DNA of 64,000 nucleotides from Streptomyces halstedii (GTDB lineage: Bacteria > Actinomycetota > Actinomycetes > Streptomycetales > Streptomycetaceae), in assembly GCA_000720535.1 (NCBI GenBank), contig JOAZ01000019.1, positions 1 to 64,000 of the forward strand, given 5' to 3'. Below, piece by piece: positions 16,248-24,643 of the stretch. The stretch's first letter is position 1. Each line of letters opens with the position of its first letter. The notes beneath the pieces were generated by a model. The model saw nothing but the letters and a program-made list of their open reading frames with translations. It was not told the DNA's origin and ran no database searches. The position numbers and the translations under genes are program-made.

Positions 16248-16268
16248 CACTCTGAAAAATTCAGAGTG
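16248..16268. promoter_or_regulatory. Perfect 21-bp inverted repeat between divergent whiJ-like genes
   Basis: Arms CACTCTGAA and TTCAGAGTG are separated by AAA. The repeat lies 65 bases before the XRE start and 123 bases before the ATPase start. A TTGGCA hexamer at 16237-16242 could be a -35 element for the rightward gene, so the palindrome would overlap its promoter. It is the natural operator candidate for the XRE regulator. Confidence 0.6.
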
Positions 16269-16332
16269 GCAGTGTCCTTGTGGTGGTCGCGCATGGCACA
16301 CTGCTGGCACACAGCGCATCGGGAGGTCTGAA

Positions 16333-17193
16333 GTGAGCGAACCGCGGTCCGCCCCGACCGTGGGCCAGGTCGTTCTCGGCAAGCGCCTGCAGGACCTGCG
16401 GGAACGCGTCGGCCTGAGCCGCGACCAGGCCGCCAAGGTGCTCCGCGTCGCTTCCGGGACGATACGGAGGATGGAGACCGCCGAGGTCGGGCTCAAGATC
16501 CCCTATGTGCAGCTCCTGCTGAAGGCCTACGGAATCGCCGACGACGAGGTGGACGCCTTCGTCGACCTCGCCGAGGAGGCCAACAAGCCGGGCTGGTGGC
16601 AGCGCTTCCACGACGTCCTGCCCGACTGGTTCAGCATGTACGTCAGCCTGGAGGGCGCGGCCGCGCTCCTGCGCACGTACGAACCGCATTTCGTGCCGGG
16701 GCTCCTGCAGACCGAGGAGTACGCGCGCTGCGTCCTGCGCACCGGAGCGGTCGGCCAGACCCGTCCCGAGGACATCGAGCGCCACGTGGCGCTGCGGATG
16801 GAGCGGCAGTCGCTGCTGACCAAGGACGAGGCGCCCAAGCTGTGGGTGGTCATGGACGAGACGGTCCTGCGCCGGCCCGTGGGCGGCCCGAGCGTCATGC
16901 GGGCCCAGATCGACCGGCTCCTCGAAGCGACGGACCTGCCGCACGTGACGCTCCAGATAGCGGAGTTCGCCACCGGCCACCACCCCGGTACGTACGGCCC
17001 GTTCGTCCTCTTCCGGTTCGCCGTCCCCGAACTGCCGGACATGGTCTACAGCGAGTACCTGACCGGTGCCGTCTACTTCGACGCGCGCTCCGAGGTGGCT
17101 TCCTACCTTGAGGTCATGGACCGCATGGCGGCTCAGGCCGCAACTGCACAACGCACGAAGGAGATCCTGAGGGATTTCCGCAAGGAGCTGTGA
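16333..17193 (+). CDS. XRE/DUF5753 regulator (WhiJ-like)
   Basis: 286 aa from a GTG at 16333 with a GGGAGG RBS; the in-frame ATG upstream would read through the operator region. The helix-turn-helix is at residues 13-65 (GKRLQDLRERVGLSRDQAA, then KVLRVASGTIRRMETAE). The C-terminal 190 residues are the DUF5753 ligand or partner domain (TYEPHFVPGLLQTEEYAR, then VVMDETVLRRPVGG). WhiJ-type regulators act together with the DUF397 protein encoded immediately downstream, which overlaps by one base. Developmental or stress function is inferred from family. Confidence 0.9.
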   Translation: MSEPRSAPTVGQVVLGKRLQDLRERVGLSRDQAAKVLRVASGTIRRMETAEVGLKIPYVQLLLKAYGIADDEVDAFVDLAEEANKPGWWQRFHDVLPDWFSMYVSLEGAAALLRTYEPHFVPGLLQTEEYARCVLRTGAVGQTRPEDIERHVALRMERQSLLTKDEAPKLWVVMDETVLRRPVGGPSVMRAQIDRLLEATDLPHVTLQIAEFATGHHPGTYGPFVLFRFAVPELPDMVYSEYLTGAVYFDARSEVASYLEVMDRMAAQAATAQRTKEILRDFRKEL

Positions 17194-17429
17194 TGAACCA
17201 CATATACAACGGCATGCCGGCCGGCGACCTGGGCACCGAGGGCTGGTACAAGCCGTGGAGCGGTGGCAACGGGGGCAACTGCATCGAGGCCATGAAGCTG
17301 GCGGACGGCAGGGTGGCGGTGCGCCAGTCCGCCGATCCCGACGGCCCAGCTCTCATCTACTCCAACGGAGAGATCGCTGCCTTCATCCAAGGCGCCAAGG
17401 CAGGGCAGGCCGACTTCCTGCTCACCTGA
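17193..17429 (+). CDS. DUF397 small protein
   Basis: 78 aa from the ATG at 17193, which shares a base with the XRE stop (TGATG); AAGGAG is five bases upstream. A DUF397 core is evident: WYKPWSGGNGGNCIEAMKL, then VAVRQSADPDGPALIYSNGE. It is the cognate small partner of the WhiJ-like protein and probably modulates its DNA binding. Cytosolic. Confidence 0.9.
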   Translation: MNHIYNGMPAGDLGTEGWYKPWSGGNGGNCIEAMKLADGRVAVRQSADPDGPALIYSNGEIAAFIQGAKAGQADFLLT

Positions 17430-17463
17430 CATGGGCGACCGGTTTCCCGGCGGCCACGCCCTT

Positions 17464-17478
17464 GGTACCTAGAGTACC
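17464..17478. promoter_or_regulatory. GGTAC-N5-GTACC dyad
   Basis: A small inverted repeat (GGTAC CTAGA GTACC) in an AT-richer stretch 35 bases after the DUF397 gene. The purpose is unknown; it could be an operator for the following genes. Confidence 0.3.
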
Positions 17479-17495
17479 CCAACGACTACGTAGAG

Positions 17496-17527
17496 ACCCC
17501 GCCCCGGAGGAAATTCCGTGGCGGGGT
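17496..17527 (+). terminator. Hairpin after the whiJ-like operon
   Basis: An 8-bp stem (ACCCCGCC / GGCGGGGT) with an inner GGA/TCC pairing lies 66 bases after the DUF397 stop. It is the best terminator candidate in the 200-bp gap before the TRIC gene. Confidence 0.55.
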
Positions 17528-17630
17528 TCGTCGTGTGTGCCGGACGGCCGGCTCCGGGGCCGGAAGTGCCAGGTCGGCCGGAAGCCTGTTCGGGAGCCCG
17601 TGCGGACCGGGCATGGAATATGCTCACCCC

Positions 17631-18368
17631 ATGCCTACCGTGTCCGTTTTGTCGGCCTCTCTGATCCCCGCCGGGGTCGAGGAAGTGACGCGGTACCTCG
17701 ACCTGGCCGGTGTCTGCTCGTGCGCGCTGCTCGGCGGTGCGGTGGCCCGCGCGGCGGGCCTCGACCTCTTCGGCTTCCTGGTGGTCGGCGTCATCTCCGG
17801 CCTGGGCGGCGGAATGATCCGGGACGTGCTGCTCCAGCACGGCACTCCGGTGGCGCTGACCGACTACACCTATCTGACGGTCGCCTTCGCCGGGGCCGCG
17901 GTCGCCTTCTTCATCCCGTTCGGGGAACAGTCCTGGAACCGGCTGTTCGTCGTTCTCGACGCCGCCGTGATCGGGTTCTGGGCGGTGGCGGGCGCCAACA
18001 AGACCCTGGCGGTCGGACTGGGCTGGCTCCCGGCCGTCCTGCTCGGCACCGTGACCGCCGTCGGCGGCGGAGCCCTGCGGGACGTCGTCCTCGGCCGTGT
18101 GCCCGCGGTGTTCGGCGGCAACGGCCTGTACGCCACGGTCGCCCTCGCGGTCGCCGCGGTCACGGTGCTCTGCGCCTACCTCGGCGTCCCCCTGGCCGGG
18201 GTCTGCCTCGGCGTCGGCCTGGCCCTGGTCTTCCGGCTCAGCGCCGTGCGCCACGACTGGAACCTGCCCACCGGCCTGGACTGGCGGCCCCACTCCGCGC
18301 TGGCCTCGCTGACGCGGCGCCGCCTCGGTCCCGGTGCCCGCCGCCGCTCGCGCGAGGAGGAACGATGA
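17631..18368 (+). CDS. TRIC-type cation channel family membrane protein
   Basis: 245 aa from the ATG at 17631. It has seven hydrophobic segments and the duplicated family motif: first copy GLGGGMIRDVLL, second copy AVGGGALRDVVLG. This internal symmetry defines prokaryotic TRIC channels (formerly UPF0126), which form trimers and conduct K+ or Na+. The basic C-terminal tail (RRRLGPGARRRSREEER) is cytosolic. The stop overlaps the start of the amidohydrolase gene, so both are co-transcribed, though a functional link is not obvious. Confidence 0.85.
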   Translation: MPTVSVLSASLIPAGVEEVTRYLDLAGVCSCALLGGAVARAAGLDLFGFLVVGVISGLGGGMIRDVLLQHGTPVALTDYTYLTVAFAGAAVAFFIPFGEQSWNRLFVVLDAAVIGFWAVAGANKTLAVGLGWLPAVLLGTVTAVGGGALRDVVLGRVPAVFGGNGLYATVALAVAAVTVLCAYLGVPLAGVCLGVGLALVFRLSAVRHDWNLPTGLDWRPHSALASLTRRRLGPGARRRSREEER

Positions 18369-19621
18369 GTGAGCGCGCCCGCACCGTGCTGGCCGGGCTG
18401 GACGGCATCCGTACCGAGCTGGAAGACCTCTACGAGGATCTGCACCGCCACCCCGAACTCGGTCTCCAGGAGCACCGCACGGCCGGGAAGGCAGCCGACG
18501 CCCTGCGGGGATTCGGCTACGAGGTCACCGACGGCATCGGAGGGACCGGGGTGGTCGCCGTCCTGGCCAACGGCGAGGGCCCGGTCGTCATGGCCCGCGC
18601 CGACATGGACGCCCTTCCGGTACGCGAACGCACCGGTCTGCCGTACGCCTCCACCGTCACCGTGACCGACGAGGACGGCACCGAGCGGCCGGTGGCGCAC
18701 GCGTGCGGCCACGATGTGCACGTGACCTGTCTGATCGGCTGCGCCCAGCTGATGTCCCGGGCCAGGGACGCCTGGAAGGGGACCTTCGTGGCGCTCTTCC
18801 AGCCCTCGGAGGAGAACGGCGACGGTGCAGAGGCCATGATCGACGACGGCCTGACGTCCAAGGCACCCCGGCCCGACGTGGTGCTCGCCCAGCACGTCCT
18901 GCCCTACCCGGCCGGGTATGTCGGCACCCGGACCGGATCGTTCCTCTCGGCCGCGGACAGCCTGCGCGTCACCCTCCACGGCCGCGGGGCGCACGGGTCC
19001 ATGCCCCAGTCCGCCGTGGACCCCGTCGTGCTGGCCGCGATGATCGTCGTACGCCTGCAGACCATCGTCTCCCGGGAGCTGGCGGCCACCACCCCCGCCG
19101 TCGTCACGGTCGGCAGCGTCCACGCGGGCACCGGCCCCAACGTCATCCCCGACAGCGCCGTCATCCAGCTCAACGTCCGCACCTACGACGACGCCTCACG
19201 CACCCAGGTCCTCGACGCCGTCGAGCGGATCGTCAAGGCCGAGTGCCAGGCGTCCCGGTCGCCGGAGGAACCCCGGATCGAGAGGATCAGCTCCTTCCCG
19301 CCCACGGTCAACGACGAGGCCCCGACCCGGCGGGTCGCCGAGGCGTTCGCCGCGTACTTCGGCGATGCCGCCCACACCATCGACCCGCAGACGGCCAGCG
19401 AGGACATGAGCGAGATCCCCAGGGCGTTCGGCGCGCCGTTCACGTACTGGGGCATCGGCGGCATCGACCCGGACCTGTACGCCGCGGCCGCCGAGAAGGG
19501 CACCCTCGCCCAGGACGTCCCGGTCAACCACAGCTCCGCCTTCGCCCCCGTCGTCCAGCCGACCCTGGACACCGGTGTCAGCGCCCTGACCGTCGCGGCG
19601 CTCGCCTGGCTCGGCGCGTGA
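18365..19621 (+). CDS. M20-family amidohydrolase
   Basis: 418 aa. The ATG at 18365 overlaps the previous stop (ATGA). M20D-type signatures are present: LYEDLHRHPELGLQEHRTA, RADMDALPVRERTGLPY, the metal-site motif HACGHDVHVT, and QPSEENGDGAEAMIDDG. It belongs to the group acting on N-acyl amino acids, indole-3-acetyl amino acids or hippurate-like substrates. The dimerisation domain spans about residues 195-310. It is cytosolic, with no signal peptide. Confidence 0.88.
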   Translation: MSERARTVLAGLDGIRTELEDLYEDLHRHPELGLQEHRTAGKAADALRGFGYEVTDGIGGTGVVAVLANGEGPVVMARADMDALPVRERTGLPYASTVTVTDEDGTERPVAHACGHDVHVTCLIGCAQLMSRARDAWKGTFVALFQPSEENGDGAEAMIDDGLTSKAPRPDVVLAQHVLPYPAGYVGTRTGSFLSAADSLRVTLHGRGAHGSMPQSAVDPVVLAAMIVVRLQTIVSRELAATTPAVVTVGSVHAGTGPNVIPDSAVIQLNVRTYDDASRTQVLDAVERIVKAECQASRSPEEPRIERISSFPPTVNDEAPTRRVAEAFAAYFGDAAHTIDPQTASEDMSEIPRAFGAPFTYWGIGGIDPDLYAAAAEKGTLAQDVPVNHSSAFAPVVQPTLDTGVSALTVAALAWLGA

Positions 19622-19624
19622 CGG

Positions 19625-19650
19625 CGGGCCGGGCACACTCGCCCGGCCCG
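19625..19650 (+). terminator. Terminator after the amidohydrolase gene
   Basis: A perfect 10-bp inverted repeat (CGGGCCGGGC / GCCCGGCCCG) with a 6-nt loop (ACACTC) lies just after the stop codon. Confidence 0.65.
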
Positions 19651-19672
19651 GCGCCGGGCACCGGCCACGGAA

Positions 19673-19723
19673 CGGGGGCCCGCGTGAGAGGCGGTCCGTC
19701 CCGCCCCTCCGCACGGGCCCCCG
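19673..19723 (-). terminator. Terminator after the subtilase gene
   Basis: Perfect 10-bp arms (CGGGGGCCCG / CGGGCCCCCG) enclose 31 bases that can pair further (GAGGCGG with an imperfect partner). It sits 74 bases beyond the subtilase stop, between convergent genes. Confidence 0.5.
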
Positions 19724-19796
19724 GCCCTCACACGCGCCCCGCGCCCGCTCTCCGGTCACCCGGTCCGCGCGCCCGCGTGCCTCGTCCCTGTCCGCG

Positions 19797-21008
19797 TTAC
19801 GGGACGAGCTTCAGCAGCTTGTTCGGGGAGCCGGTTCCGACGCCCGTCAGGACGTTGGAGGTCGCGCCGTTCACCAGGGCGGTGGCCACCGCGGCGGGGG
19901 AGGCGCCCGGGTGGTTCGTCAGGTAGACCGCGGCGGCACCGGAGACGTGCGGGGCGGCGAAGGAGGTGCCGCTGCCGGTGTAGGTCGCGGTGTCCGAGGT
20001 GTTCCAGCCGGCCGTGATGTCGGAGCCCGGGGCGAAGATGTCCACGACCGGGCCGTAGTTGGAGTAGCTGGCCCTGGCGTCGGTCCGGGTGGTCGCGCCG
20101 ACCGTGATCGCGGTCTCCACCCGGGCGGGCGAGTAACCGGACGCGGGCGCACCCGAGTTGCCGGCCGCGATGGAGTAGGTCACCCCCGAGGCGATCGACC
20201 GGCGCACGGCGTCGTCCAGCGCGGTGCTGGGGCCGCCGCCCAGGGACACGTTCGCGACGGAGGACGCCACGTGGTTGGCCGTGATCCAGTCCACGCCCGC
20301 GATGACACCGGCGGTGGTGCCGGAGCCGTTGTTGTCGAGGACGCGCACCGCGACGATCTTCGCCTTCTTCGCCACCCCGTAGGTGGTCCCGGCGACGGTG
20401 GTGGCCACATGGGTCCCGTGGCCGGCGCCGTCCTGGGCGACGGCGTCGTTGTCCACGAAGTCGTAGCCGTAGGAGGCGCGGCCGCCGAACTGCTGGTGGC
20501 TGATGCGCACCCCGGTGTCGAGGACGTAGACGGTCGTGCCGCCGCCCGCCGTGTCCGGGTAGGTGTACGTGCCGTTCAGCGGAAGGTTCGCCTGGTCGAT
20601 CCGGTCCAGGCCCCAGGGCGCGTCGGTCTGGGTGGCCGTCGCGTGGACCTTCTGGTCCTGTTCGACGGAGGCGACCGCGGGGTCGGCGGCGAGACGCCTG
20701 GCCTCGGTGCCGCTGAGCGTCGCGGCGTAGCCGTTCAGCGCCGAGGTGTAGGTACGGGTGATCCGCCCCCCGTGGTCGGCTATGAGCCGCTTGCCCTCGG
20801 CCGTGGAGGCCGTGAACCCGGACGTCTGCTTCAGCGTGACGATGTAGCTTCCGGGGACGGCCTCCGCCGCTCCGGCGTGCAGGACCCTGCCCTCGGGCGA
20901 GGACGCCTGGGCGGGTAAGGCGGCACCCGCCCCGATCGCCAGGGCCAGGATCGTGGCGGAGGCGATCGCCAGGGCGGTCTTCCGCTTGGTGGTGCGCGTC
21001 GCTGTCAT
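19797..21008 (-). CDS. Secreted S8 subtilisin-like protease with I9 propeptide
   Basis: 403 aa, ATG with a GGAGGA RBS. Signal peptide about residues 1-36 (basic start, LALAIGAGAALPAQA). Inhibitor I9 propeptide about 50-123 (GSYIVTLKQTSGF...AVASVEQDQ). Peptidase S8 from about 130: Asp164 in YVLDTGVRIS, His197 in GHGTHVATT, oxyanion Asn283 in AAGNSG and Ser349 in GTSFAAPHVSG. Length and layout match proteinase K/aqualysin-like enzymes of Streptomyces, without the C-terminal P-domain. It is monocistronic and probably processed outside the cell. Confidence 0.92.
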   Translation of the reverse strand: MTATRTTKRKTALAIASATILALAIGAGAALPAQASSPEGRVLHAGAAEAVPGSYIVTLKQTSGFTASTAEGKRLIADHGGRITRTYTSALNGYAATLSGTEARRLAADPAVASVEQDQKVHATATQTDAPWGLDRIDQANLPLNGTYTYPDTAGGGTTVYVLDTGVRISHQQFGGRASYGYDFVDNDAVAQDGAGHGTHVATTVAGTTYGVAKKAKIVAVRVLDNNGSGTTAGVIAGVDWITANHVASSVANVSLGGGPSTALDDAVRRSIASGVTYSIAAGNSGAPASGYSPARVETAITVGATTRTDARASYSNYGPVVDIFAPGSDITAGWNTSDTATYTGSGTSFAAPHVSGAAAVYLTNHPGASPAAVATALVNGATSNVLTGVGTGSPNKLLKLVP

Positions 21009-21370
21009 CGGGGGTCCTCCTCGAACGGTGGCGCGCCGGGGGTTCCGGTGCGCCGTACGGGGTTCGGCGTACGGGGTTCGTGCGCCGCTGACGACGATGG
21101 AGCCGCGCGTCCGGGCGGAGCAAGCGGATACGGCGCACTGTCATGCGCGCGCCATAGTGCTGACGGGGGGCCACCTCCTCGTCACACGGGGCAACACGGC
21201 CTTCGCGCGGGCCACATGTCCCGCCCACACGGCCGGCCGGTCCCGTCGCGCCTCACGGGCGGCCCCGGCGGCGGCCCGCGCCGTACCACGGGCACCCGGC
21301 CGGCTGGCCCCGCCCGCGCCGTCCCACGGGCACCGGCCGGCTGGCCCCGCCCCCGGGGGACAATGAACCC
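21009..21370. other. 362-bp intergenic region upstream of subtilase and ychJ
   Basis: No gene supported. It holds the subtilase promoter region, a short repeat (CGTACGGGGTTCG at 21054 and 21068) and a 38-39 bp tandem repeat near the ychJ start. Two open frames here are GC-driven and lack an RBS. Confidence 0.45.
21277..21352. repeat. Two adjacent copies of a 38-39 bp repeat
   Basis: The units at 21277-21315 and 21315-21352 differ by one substitution and one indel; each contains GGCCGGCTGGCCCCGCCC. The second copy ends 19 bases before the YchJ start. It is probably a recent slippage duplication in the leader. Confidence 0.6.
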
Positions 21371-21820
21371 ATGTCACGACGCAGCTCCCGTCCGCGCGGG
21401 TCGGCCCCCGCCCCCGCCGCGCCCCGCCGGATCACACCGGATTCCCCCTGCCCCTGCGGTCTGCCGGCCACCTGTGCCGCGTGCTGCGGCCGACTCCTCA
21501 CGGGCGTGACGGCCGCGCCGACCTGCGAGGCGCTGATGCGCTCGCGCTACACGGCCTTCGTCCTCCGGGACGTCCCCCACCTGCTGCGCACCTGGCACCC
21601 GGACACCCGCCCGGCCTCGCTCGACCTGGACCCCGCCCAGCGCTGGACGGGCCTGGACATCCTGGACACGACGGACGGCAGCGCCTTCCACACCACCGGC
21701 ACGGTCACCTTCCGCGCCCACTTCACCGCCGGAGGCCGCGCCGGCTCGCTCCACGAGAGGAGCCGGTTCGTCCGCCACGAGGGAGCGTGGGTGTACGCGA
21801 CCGCGGACTTCGCCGACTGA
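21371..21820 (+). CDS. YchJ-family protein
   Basis: 149 aa. N-terminal Cys cluster CPCGLPATCAACCGRLL (SEC-C-like zinc site, residues about 27-43), then the family motif ALMRSRYTAFVLRDVPHLLRT and an NTF2-like beta region (HTTGTVTFRAHFTAGGRAGS, HERSRFVRHEGAWVY). It is full length for the family. Biochemical function is unsettled. It precedes a GNAT gene by 43 bases and may share its transcript. Confidence 0.85.
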   Translation: MSRRSSRPRGSAPAPAAPRRITPDSPCPCGLPATCAACCGRLLTGVTAAPTCEALMRSRYTAFVLRDVPHLLRTWHPDTRPASLDLDPAQRWTGLDILDTTDGSAFHTTGTVTFRAHFTAGGRAGSLHERSRFVRHEGAWVYATADFAD

Positions 21821-21863
21821 AATCCGGTGTACGCCCGTACCGCCCGGCCCGTAGGCTCCGCGC

Positions 21864-22448
21864 ATGAGCGAGGACACGGCCGAGCCGGACACCGAACGCA
21901 TCCCCTGCCGGCACGGCCGCGGTATCGCCCTCGCTCCGCTGGAGATCGGGGACGCCGAGCTGATCCAGCGCTGGCGTTCCGACCCGGTGGCCGCCCACGA
22001 GACGGGCGTCTGGCCCGGTTCGCTGTACGAGCTGCGTGAGCGCGTCGAGCGCCACCTGGACGACACCGGACGCGACGACTTCCTGGTCCTCCTCCCGGAC
22101 GGCACACCGATCGGCCTCATCGCCCTGTACGACCAGCAGTTGGCGGAGGGCACCGCGGAGGCGTACCTGATGCTGGCCGCCGGGCACCGCGGCCGGGGCC
22201 ACGGGGTGGCCGCCCTCGACGCGCTCACCGATCTGGCCTTCGGCGAGCTGCCGCTGGAGCGGGTCGAGGCGTTCACCCACACCGACAACGCGGCGGCGCA
22301 CTCCGTGCTCGCCAGGGCCGGTTTCGTACCGGAGGGCGTACGCCGCTCGTCCTGCATGCACCGGGGGCGCCGCTACGACAACGCGGTCTTCGCCCTCCTG
22401 CGCCCGGAGTGGGAGGGCCTGGACCGCCCGCGTTCCTGGGAGCTGTGA
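21864..22448 (+). CDS. GNAT-family N-acetyltransferase (RimJ/RimL type)
   Basis: 194 aa. It has a GNAT fold with the acetyl-CoA loop GHRGRGHGVAALDALTD and the closing strand ERVEAFTHTDNAAAHSVLAR, followed by AGFVPEGVRRSSCMHRGRR. This layout is that of RimJ/RimL-type transferases that act on protein N-termini or small molecules; the substrate cannot be read from sequence. It converges on the MFS gene. A 13-bp tandem duplication (CGGAGGGGCACGT at 22461 and 22474) lies in the 65-bp gap. Confidence 0.85.
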   Translation: MSEDTAEPDTERIPCRHGRGIALAPLEIGDAELIQRWRSDPVAAHETGVWPGSLYELRERVERHLDDTGRDDFLVLLPDGTPIGLIALYDQQLAEGTAEAYLMLAAGHRGRGHGVAALDALTDLAFGELPLERVEAFTHTDNAAAHSVLARAGFVPEGVRRSSCMHRGRRYDNAVFALLRPEWEGLDRPRSWEL

Positions 22449-22513
22449 GCCGGGGCGCGCCGGAGGGGCACGTCGGAGGGGCACGTCGGTCCGGGACCCG
22501 CCAGGCGGACGCC

Positions 22514-24589
22514 TCAGACCGGGGCGGTCACCCGCGCGGTCGACGGGGACAACTCCTGCGCCAGGTCCTCCGCGAGCAGCCGTTTCGCGATCACGTCGAC
22601 GGCCGCCCGCAGCTGCCGGTCGTCGGGCCGCGCACCGTCCTTCGCCAGCCGCTCGTTGAGCCAGTGCGCCCAGGCGGCGGAGATCGTCGCCGCCTCGCGC
22701 CGGCCCGCCGCCGTATGGGTGAACAGACGGCCGTCCCCGGTCAGATAGCCCTCCTCGATCATCCGGTCGAAGACGGGGACCAGTACCTCGGGCGGGAGCC
22801 GGTGCCGGGTGGCGATCAGGCGGAGCCCCGCGTGGCCCACCATCCGGGTGAAGAGGTCCACCTGCATCACGGCCCAGGCGCCCGCCATGTCGAGACGGGT
22901 GTCGGAGTCCGCGACGATCCGCCGGGCCGTACCGGGGCCGGCGTCGCGCAGGATCCTGGCCACCGAGAACTCCAGGACCCGCGCGGGGTCCCCGGCGGTC
23001 GGCTGGGCGAAGCCCTCGCCCATGTCGGTCGAGCCCGCCCGCGCGGAGTCGCGGAGCTTGACCTGCTTCAGGAAGAGCGAGACGACGAATCCGAGCAGCG
23101 CCACCGGCACGGTCCACAGGAAGACCGTGTGGAGGGTGTCCGCGTACGCCTGGGCCAGCGGCGCGGTCTGCGCGGCGGGCAGCGCGTGCACCGCCTGGGG
23201 GCTCTCCGAGGCCCCCGGGAGCGTGGCGGGATCGCCGCCCGCCCGGACGGCCCGCTCGATGCCCTGGGTGAGGTTCGGCCGCAGCGCGTTGGCGTAGATC
23301 GTCCCGAACACCGCCGTCCCGAACGAGCTGCCCAGGGTACGGAAGAACGTGACGCCCGACGTCGCCGTCCCCAGGTCCGAGTAGTCCACGGTGTTCTGTA
23401 CGGCGATCGTCAGCACCTGCATCGACAGGCCGATGCCGATGCCCAGCACCAGCATGAACAGCGACTCCCGCCAGACCCCGCTGTCCGGGCCCATCCGCGA
23501 CAGCAGGAACAGGCCGGCCGCCATCACCAGCGAGCCGGCGACCGGGAAGAGGCGGTAGTGCCCGGTCTTGCTCACCACGTTGCCGCTGAAGACCGACGCG
23601 GCCAGCAGGCCGACGACCAGGGGCAGCGTCCGCACCCCCGACAGCGTCGCCGAGTCCCCGTCCACGTACTGGAGATACGTCGGCAGATAGATCATCGCGC
23701 CGAGCATCGCGAAGCCCACGATGAAGCTCAGGATGGAGCAGACCGCGAACACCGGGTTGCGGAACAGCCGCATCGGCAGCATCGGTTCCCTCGCCCGCAG
23801 TTCCACCACGCAGAACAGCGCCAGTGCCACGAGACCGCCGGCGAACAGGCCGATGATGACCGGCGAGCCCCAGGCGTACTCGTTGCCGCCCCAGCTCGTT
23901 CCCAGGATCAGCGCGCTGGCGCCCACCGCGACCAGCGCGATGCCGAGGTAGTCGATGACCGGCCGCCCGGCGGCCCGGACGGAGGGGATGGTGCGGGCCG
24001 CCGCGATGACCACCACGATCGCGATCGGCACATTGACGTAGAACGCCCAGCGCCAGGTCAGATGGTCCGTGAACAGCCCGCCCAGCAGCGGGCCGACCAC
24101 GGTGGCCACGCCGAAGACCGCGCCGATCGCCCCCTGGTACTTCCCCCGGTCGCGCAGCGGGATCACGTCGGCGATCAGCGCCATCGAGGTCACCATGAGC
24201 CCGCCCGCGCCGATGCCCTGCACCCCCCGCCAGATGATCAGCAGCAGCATGTTCGACGCGAGACCGCACAGGAACGAGCCGGTGATGAAGATGACCGCCG
24301 AGATCTGGAAGATCAGCTTCCGCCCGAACAGGTCGCCGAACTTGCCGACCAGGACCGTGGAGACGGTCTCCGCCAGCAGATACGCGGTGACCACCCAGGA
24401 CATGTGCTCCGCGCCGCCGAGGTCCGACACGATCGTGGGCAGGGCCGTCCCGACGATCGTCTGGTCCAGGGCGGCGAGCAGGATCCCCAGCACGATGGTC
24501 GCGAAGACGATGTTGCGGCGGCGGGGGTCGAGCACGGGTGGCGCGGTGGCACTCTGCGGGGCGGGAGCGGTCTCGCTGGCAGTGGTCAC
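22514..24589 (-). CDS. MFS DHA2-type exporter with C-terminal helical, winged-helix-like extension
   Basis: 691 aa. The first 525 residues form a 14-helix drug:H+ antiporter of the EmrB/QacA group: motif C-like SMALIADVIPLRDRGKYQGA, motif A-like GKFGDLFGRKLIFQ, and VFGVATVVGPLLGGLFTDH. The remaining 165 residues are soluble. They start with an Asp/Ala-rich helix (TRLDMAGAWAVMQVDLFTRM) and contain a winged-helix-like stretch (LVPVFDRMIEEGYLTGDGR and LFTHTAAGRREA). A MarR-like module fused to a transporter could make it self-sensing; the function of the extension is inference. The gene is monocistronic. Confidence 0.85.
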   Translation of the reverse strand: MTTASETAPAPQSATAPPVLDPRRRNIVFATIVLGILLAALDQTIVGTALPTIVSDLGGAEHMSWVVTAYLLAETVSTVLVGKFGDLFGRKLIFQISAVIFITGSFLCGLASNMLLLIIWRGVQGIGAGGLMVTSMALIADVIPLRDRGKYQGAIGAVFGVATVVGPLLGGLFTDHLTWRWAFYVNVPIAIVVVIAAARTIPSVRAAGRPVIDYLGIALVAVGASALILGTSWGGNEYAWGSPVIIGLFAGGLVALALFCVVELRAREPMLPMRLFRNPVFAVCSILSFIVGFAMLGAMIYLPTYLQYVDGDSATLSGVRTLPLVVGLLAASVFSGNVVSKTGHYRLFPVAGSLVMAAGLFLLSRMGPDSGVWRESLFMLVLGIGIGLSMQVLTIAVQNTVDYSDLGTATSGVTFFRTLGSSFGTAVFGTIYANALRPNLTQGIERAVRAGGDPATLPGASESPQAVHALPAAQTAPLAQAYADTLHTVFLWTVPVALLGFVVSLFLKQVKLRDSARAGSTDMGEGFAQPTAGDPARVLEFSVARILRDAGPGTARRIVADSDTRLDMAGAWAVMQVDLFTRMVGHAGLRLIATRHRLPPEVLVPVFDRMIEEGYLTGDGRLFTHTAAGRREAATISAAWAHWLNERLAKDGARPDDRQLRAAVDVIAKRLLAEDLAQELSPSTARVTAPV

Positions 24590-24643
24590 CCTCGCACCCT
24601 CACACCGGGCCCGGCCCCACGCATGCGGTGAGGTCCGGACGTG

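Noticed and set aside
22409-24631. A 740-codon plus-strand frame opposite the MFS gene
   Set aside because: Arg/His/Gln-rich shadow of a clear 14-helix transporter, without RBS or domain.
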